From CAKSQF01 sp964568425 (GTDB lineage Bacteria; Bacillota; Clostridia; Oscillospirales; CAG-272): a stretch of DNA of 17,368 nt. Where the stretch lies: contig CAZMPO010000027.1 in NCBI GenBank assembly GCA_964568425.1, positions 1-17,368 on the forward strand, read 5' to 3'. Positions 14,606 to 17,368 of this stretch are shown here, one piece after another (the stretch's first letter is position 1; the number at the start of each line of letters is the position of its first letter). The notes below the pieces were generated by a model, which searched no databases, had not been told where the DNA came from, and saw only the letters and a list, made by a program, of their open reading frames with translations. The position numbers and the translations under genes are program-made.

Positions 14606-14635
14606 CGAGGAAACGATTTGATCATCGTTTCCTCG
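14606..14635. repeat. Perfect 12-bp inverted repeat, six-base loop
   Basis: CGAGGAAACGAT (14606-14617) and ATCGTTTCCTCG (14624-14635) form an unbroken stem with loop TTGATC. No U run follows on either strand. It would lie in the 3' end of the minus-strand transcript, downstream of the repeat-protein stop. Confidence 0.75.
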
Positions 14636-14656
14636 ATACCTTGTTATCTATCATCC

Positions 14657-14696
14657 ACCCTCAGATCCGAGTCGCATAACAACTCGGATCCGGGGT
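14657..14696. repeat. Second strong hairpin next to the repeat-protein stop
   Basis: GATCCGAGT (14664-14672) pairs with ACTCGGATC (14682-14690) around a nine-base loop. ACCC (14657-14660) and GGGT (14693-14696) extend the stem past a small internal loop. It lies 11 to 50 bases after the stop of the minus-strand repeat-protein gene. Confidence 0.7.
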
Positions 14697-14706
14697 TGAT
14701 CCTATC

Positions 14707-17118
14707 TTACCATACCGTCGGCACACCATCTACAAAATGCCAATAATTGCCGCTTTCGGTCGGCTCGGTCTCGCTAAAGTAATATCGAGTCGCCGAGGTG
14801 AGATTGGAGTTGTAATCACCAATGTAGATATTTGCCCAATCATCCTCAGTTCCGATGAAATAAACGCTCTTCAAGTTCGAACAACCAGAGAATGTGTCAT
14901 ATCCTATCGTATCAACGCTGTTTGAAAATACGATCGACGTCAGGCGAGGACATGCTTCAAATGTTCCGTCTCCATTATAGGAATGTGTACTAAATGTCGT
15001 TATTCCGTTTCCCACCCTCGCACTCGTGAGATTTGAGCAACAATAAAACGCACCATAACCGAGAGATGTCACACTGTCGGGAATGTCAATACTAATAAGA
15101 TTCTTGCAATAGCTGAACGCATAAGCACCGATCGTCTGCAAATTATTCGGAAGCTTTATCTTTTCAATTGCTCTGCAATTGTAGAATGCATAATCTCCTA
15201 TAGTAGTCAGATTTTCGGACAGCTCAATGTTTTCAAGCATCGAACATTCATCGAACGCATAACTGCCGATTTTTGTAACACTGTCCGGAAGACTGATGCT
15301 GACAAGTGCACTGCATCCGTCAAACGCATACTGATTGATCGTTGTGACGCCCTTTTCGATCGTGACTTTGCTAAGCTTCTCTTTTTCGTCAAAACGCCAG
15401 TTGCCGATGTTTGATCCGATGCCGTCCGTTATGGTTACACTTTGAATATTTGTGCATTTATAGAAAACATACGATCCAAGCGATGCACAGTCGGGTATCG
15501 TAACACTTGCAAGATTTGTGCAGTTATAGTACGCATAATCGCCAATATTCGTTACCTTCTTCGGAATGACCGTCTCTCTAAGCTTTGTGCAGCCACTGAA
15601 AGCGTATGTGCCTATCGATGTCACGCCGTCAGGAATGCTGACCGATGTGAGAGCTGTGCACCCGTTAAATGTGTAGCCGGCGATTGCAGTCATCTTGCTC
15701 GGGAGCTTGACCGATGTGAGAGCCGTCGCGCCAGAAAAAGCGTATGTGCTGATGCTTGTGACCGACTCGGGTATGCTGATCGACACAAGCTTCGTGCAGC
15801 CCCGGAAGGTCTTCGTTCCGATCGATGTTACGCTTGTGGGGATGGTGACAGTTTTGATCTTCGTGTTGCTTTCGAAAGCACTGTCGCCGAGTGCTGTGAC
15901 GGCGTATCCGTTTATCTCCGACGGAATAACAAGATCGACATCTTCGCATGACCCGATTCCGGTGATCGTGCAGGTCAGATTGTCATTGTTTATCGAGTAC
16001 GCAAGTCCCTGCGATCCCGCGACTTCCTTGAAATGGATCGTCACACTGCTTAAGATATCGTTTCCGGAAGAAATGTTGATCTTAGCCCAGTCGTCAGCCG
16101 TGCCGTCATAATATATATCGGTAAGCGATGTGCAACCGCTGAATGCACGGCGACCGATCTCCTCGATGGTGTGAGGAATGGACACGCTTGAGATCGACTC
16201 ACCCGCAAACGCAGATGCGCTGATTCCGATGACCGTATCTCCGTCGGGCGATACGGAGGGGATTACAAGCTCGCTGTCGTTCGTGTCACCCATGCTTGCT
16301 ATGTAACATGTTCCATCGCCGTTGCTGTCAAACTCGAGCTCGCCCGCATACTTGGGCGTGTAGGTCTCGTTGCCTTTACCGACAATAACAGACGCGGTTG
16401 CGGTCATCGCGACCTTCTTGCCGGTCGAATCTGCCCAATAAACAAAATCGTTTCCGTGCTCGTCCTGCTCGGGTGCGACCAATTTTATGGTATCTCCCTC
16501 AAGCTGAAGTCCAAGCGCAAATCCGTCGTCGAGCGTGCCCTTAGTGAGCTTTATCTGATACCAATCTGCAGTTGCGAGACGGGTAGTCTTGTAGTTAAAA
16601 TGTTTTTGAGCCGACGCACCGTAGGTCAGCATGTCCGACAGCAGTGTCTTCAATGTCTCGCTCGTTGATGTGGTGGCAGTTTTGCCGAGCTTGTTGTAAG
16701 CGTACTGCAGAATGCTATATTTGCTCGGATCGCTGTAGTAATCGGTGTCGCCGACTTTGGCATACGCACGGACATAGACATTGTCTGTCATCATTCTCGC
16801 CGAAAGCTGTTTGAAGTCGAATATCTCATGCGAGACTCCGCCGATTTTTTCGGAATAATGATCGGTGATCGAATACTTTTCGGTGCCGACCGTGTAGGTT
16901 GTCTGCGGTTCGGTCCAAACGAGGAGTTTTATATCATCCACGTTTGTTTTTACCGCGTACTTGATGTAGACGCTGTCCGAAAATGACAGCGAGCAGTTTG
17001 TGATCTTCATCTCGGGCACCACCGACTCAGCACCCGCAAAGAGTGCAAAGCAGGTGATAAGCGTTGCTGTCAACAGAATCGCAGACAGCAACAGAAGTAG
17101 TTTTTTCTTGGTTTTCAT
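14707..17118 (-). CDS. Secreted BspA-type leucine-rich-repeat protein
   Basis: The 803-residue protein has a signal peptide (basic start, hydrophobic core about 7-28, cleavage near AGAES). An N-terminal domain (about 33-185) without clear family match is followed by a FVYWADSTGKK-containing module (about 190-255). Two leucine-rich blocks follow. The first is short, with about two repeats and a YDGTADDWAKI cap (about 335-345). The second has about 15 repeats of the 23-residue type 'SIPDSVTSIGxxAFxGCTxL' and a matching FIGTEDDWANI cap near the end. The C terminus, GNYWHFVDGVPTVW, resembles the ending of other clostridial proteins of this type. No LPxTG motif or membrane anchor was seen, so release or non-covalent binding is likely. 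Proteins of this class often mediate adhesion; the ligand here is unknown. AAGGAG lies eight to nine bases before the ATG. Confidence 0.92.
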   Translation of the reverse strand: MKTKKKLLLLLSAILLTATLITCFALFAGAESVVPEMKITNCSLSFSDSVYIKYAVKTNVDDIKLLVWTEPQTTYTVGTEKYSITDHYSEKIGGVSHEIFDFKQLSARMMTDNVYVRAYAKVGDTDYYSDPSKYSILQYAYNKLGKTATTSTSETLKTLLSDMLTYGASAQKHFNYKTTRLATADWYQIKLTKGTLDDGFALGLQLEGDTIKLVAPEQDEHGNDFVYWADSTGKKVAMTATASVIVGKGNETYTPKYAGELEFDSNGDGTCYIASMGDTNDSELVIPSVSPDGDTVIGISASAFAGESISSVSIPHTIEEIGRRAFSGCTSLTDIYYDGTADDWAKINISSGNDILSSVTIHFKEVAGSQGLAYSINNDNLTCTITGIGSCEDVDLVIPSEINGYAVTALGDSAFESNTKIKTVTIPTSVTSIGTKTFRGCTKLVSISIPESVTSISTYAFSGATALTSVKLPSKMTAIAGYTFNGCTALTSVSIPDGVTSIGTYAFSGCTKLRETVIPKKVTNIGDYAYYNCTNLASVTIPDCASLGSYVFYKCTNIQSVTITDGIGSNIGNWRFDEKEKLSKVTIEKGVTTINQYAFDGCSALVSISLPDSVTKIGSYAFDECSMLENIELSENLTTIGDYAFYNCRAIEKIKLPNNLQTIGAYAFSYCKNLISIDIPDSVTSLGYGAFYCCSNLTSARVGNGITTFSTHSYNGDGTFEACPRLTSIVFSNSVDTIGYDTFSGCSNLKSVYFIGTEDDWANIYIGDYNSNLTSATRYYFSETEPTESGNYWHFVDGVPTVW

Positions 17119-17148
17119 GTGTTTTCTCCTTAAAGATAGAATGCTAAA

Positions 17149-17283
17149 TTAGAATTGCGGATCCCACTCGCCTTGATCTTCATCCTTGGGCTTTTCTTCC
17201 GATTGGCTTTCGAGAATGATCATCCCGACATGCTCCTCGATCGTGGCAACAGGTGCCTCGTACAGATTTTTCAGGTCTCTCAT
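17149..17283 (-). CDS. 44-residue acidic peptide of unknown function
   Basis: A complete small gene starts at ATG 17283 and stops at TAA 17149. AGGAGG (17296-17291) is seven bases upstream, one of the best ribosome sites in the window. The peptide starts MRDLKNLYEAPVATIEEH, has a short hydrophobic VGMIIL (about 19-24), and then a highly acidic tail ending GEWDPQF. Twelve acidic against four Lys/Arg residues make it strongly negative. There is no signal peptide, no cysteine and no membrane helix. It is 30 bases upstream of the repeat-protein gene and surely in the same transcript. The 'Y-x-x-P...I' start plus a D/E/G-rich tail with Trp recalls short clostridial peptides I have seen near secreted proteins, and peptide precursors, but I cannot place it in a family. 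Confidence 0.75.
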   Translation of the reverse strand: MRDLKNLYEAPVATIEEHVGMIILESQSEEKPKDEDQGEWDPQF

Positions 17284-17313
17284 GCGTTATCCTCCTTTCT
17301 GGCTAAATAAAAC

Positions 17314-17343
17314 AAAAAAGTGCGACTACCGAAGCAGTCGCAC
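17314..17343 (-). terminator. Strong UUCG-loop terminator upstream of the small peptide gene
   Basis: On the minus strand GTGCGACTGC (17343-17334) pairs with GTAGTCGCAC (17329-17320), including one G-U pair, around a TTCG tetraloop; TTTTTT follows (17318-17313). It either ends a transcript arriving from beyond the window or acts as an attenuator, because only about 30 bases, with no visible promoter, separate it from the peptide's ribosome site. Confidence 0.85.
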
Positions 17344-17368
17344 AAAAAACGCAAACTCCGATAGTCGC
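17322..17368 (-). promoter_or_regulatory. Possible antiterminator pairing at the window edge
   Basis: On the minus strand GCGACTATCGGAG (17368-17356) can pair over 13 positions, two of them G-U, with CTTCGGTAGTCGC (17334-17322), which is the loop and 3' arm of the terminator. The two structures exclude each other. The window ends here, so any sensor domain, promoter or preceding gene is out of sight. Confidence 0.4.

Noticed and set aside
1..17368. CRISPR array, tRNA or rRNA gene, insertion sequence or prophage
   Set aside because: No regularly spaced repeat set, cloverleaf, transposase, integrase or phage structural gene was seen; the only tandem repeats are inside coding regions.

Overview
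The window looks like a chromosomal piece of a Gram-positive, probably gut-associated clostridium (Bacillota, class Clostridia). The evidence is long-form HPF, a stand-alone RqcH, a YfhO-type membrane protein, a DUF4830-like protein, a lipoprotein with an LASC lipobox, a BspA-type leucine-rich-repeat secreted protein, strong AGGAGG-type ribosome sites, two TTG starts and textbook sigma-A promoters. No tRNA, rRNA, CRISPR array, transposase, integrase or phage gene was seen. The species cannot be named from this sequence alone.

Left part (85-2800): a minus-strand pair, sugar O-acetyltransferase and a major facilitator transporter, runs from a promoter near 2016-2044. It is divergent from hpf, which has a perfect-consensus extended -10 promoter, a small hairpin at the predicted RNA 5' end and its own terminator.

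Middle part (2848-14572): a secreted metallophosphoesterase lipoprotein has its own promoter, structured leader and terminator. A promoter at 5138-5166 then precedes a tight row of nine plus-strand genes with no convincing terminator until 14532: family 2 glycosyltransferase, GNAT acetyltransferase, RqcH, membrane-anchored PIG-L deacetylase, YfhO-like membrane protein, an unassigned protein with a faint DUF3298 look, a DUF4830-like membrane-anchored protein, a THUMP-domain rRNA methyltransferase and a YbaK aminoacyl-tRNA deacylase. Two themes are mixed here. One is envelope sugar chemistry: a lipid-linked sugar synthase candidate, a GT-C type flippase or transferase candidate and an extracytoplasmic deacetylase candidate. 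The other is translation quality control: RqcH, RNA methyltransferase and tRNA editing, with hpf nearby.

Right part (14532-17368): a bidirectional terminator and two further strong hairpins separate the plus-strand operon from a convergent minus-strand unit. That unit encodes a 44-residue acidic peptide, not previously listed among the long reading frames, and 30 bases later a 803-residue secreted leucine-rich-repeat protein. Just upstream of the peptide lies a strong minus-strand terminator hairpin with a UUCG loop. A 13-base segment at the window edge could pair with its 3' half, which would give a terminator/antiterminator switch. The least explained parts of the window are this right-hand unit and the sugar-modification set inside the middle operon.
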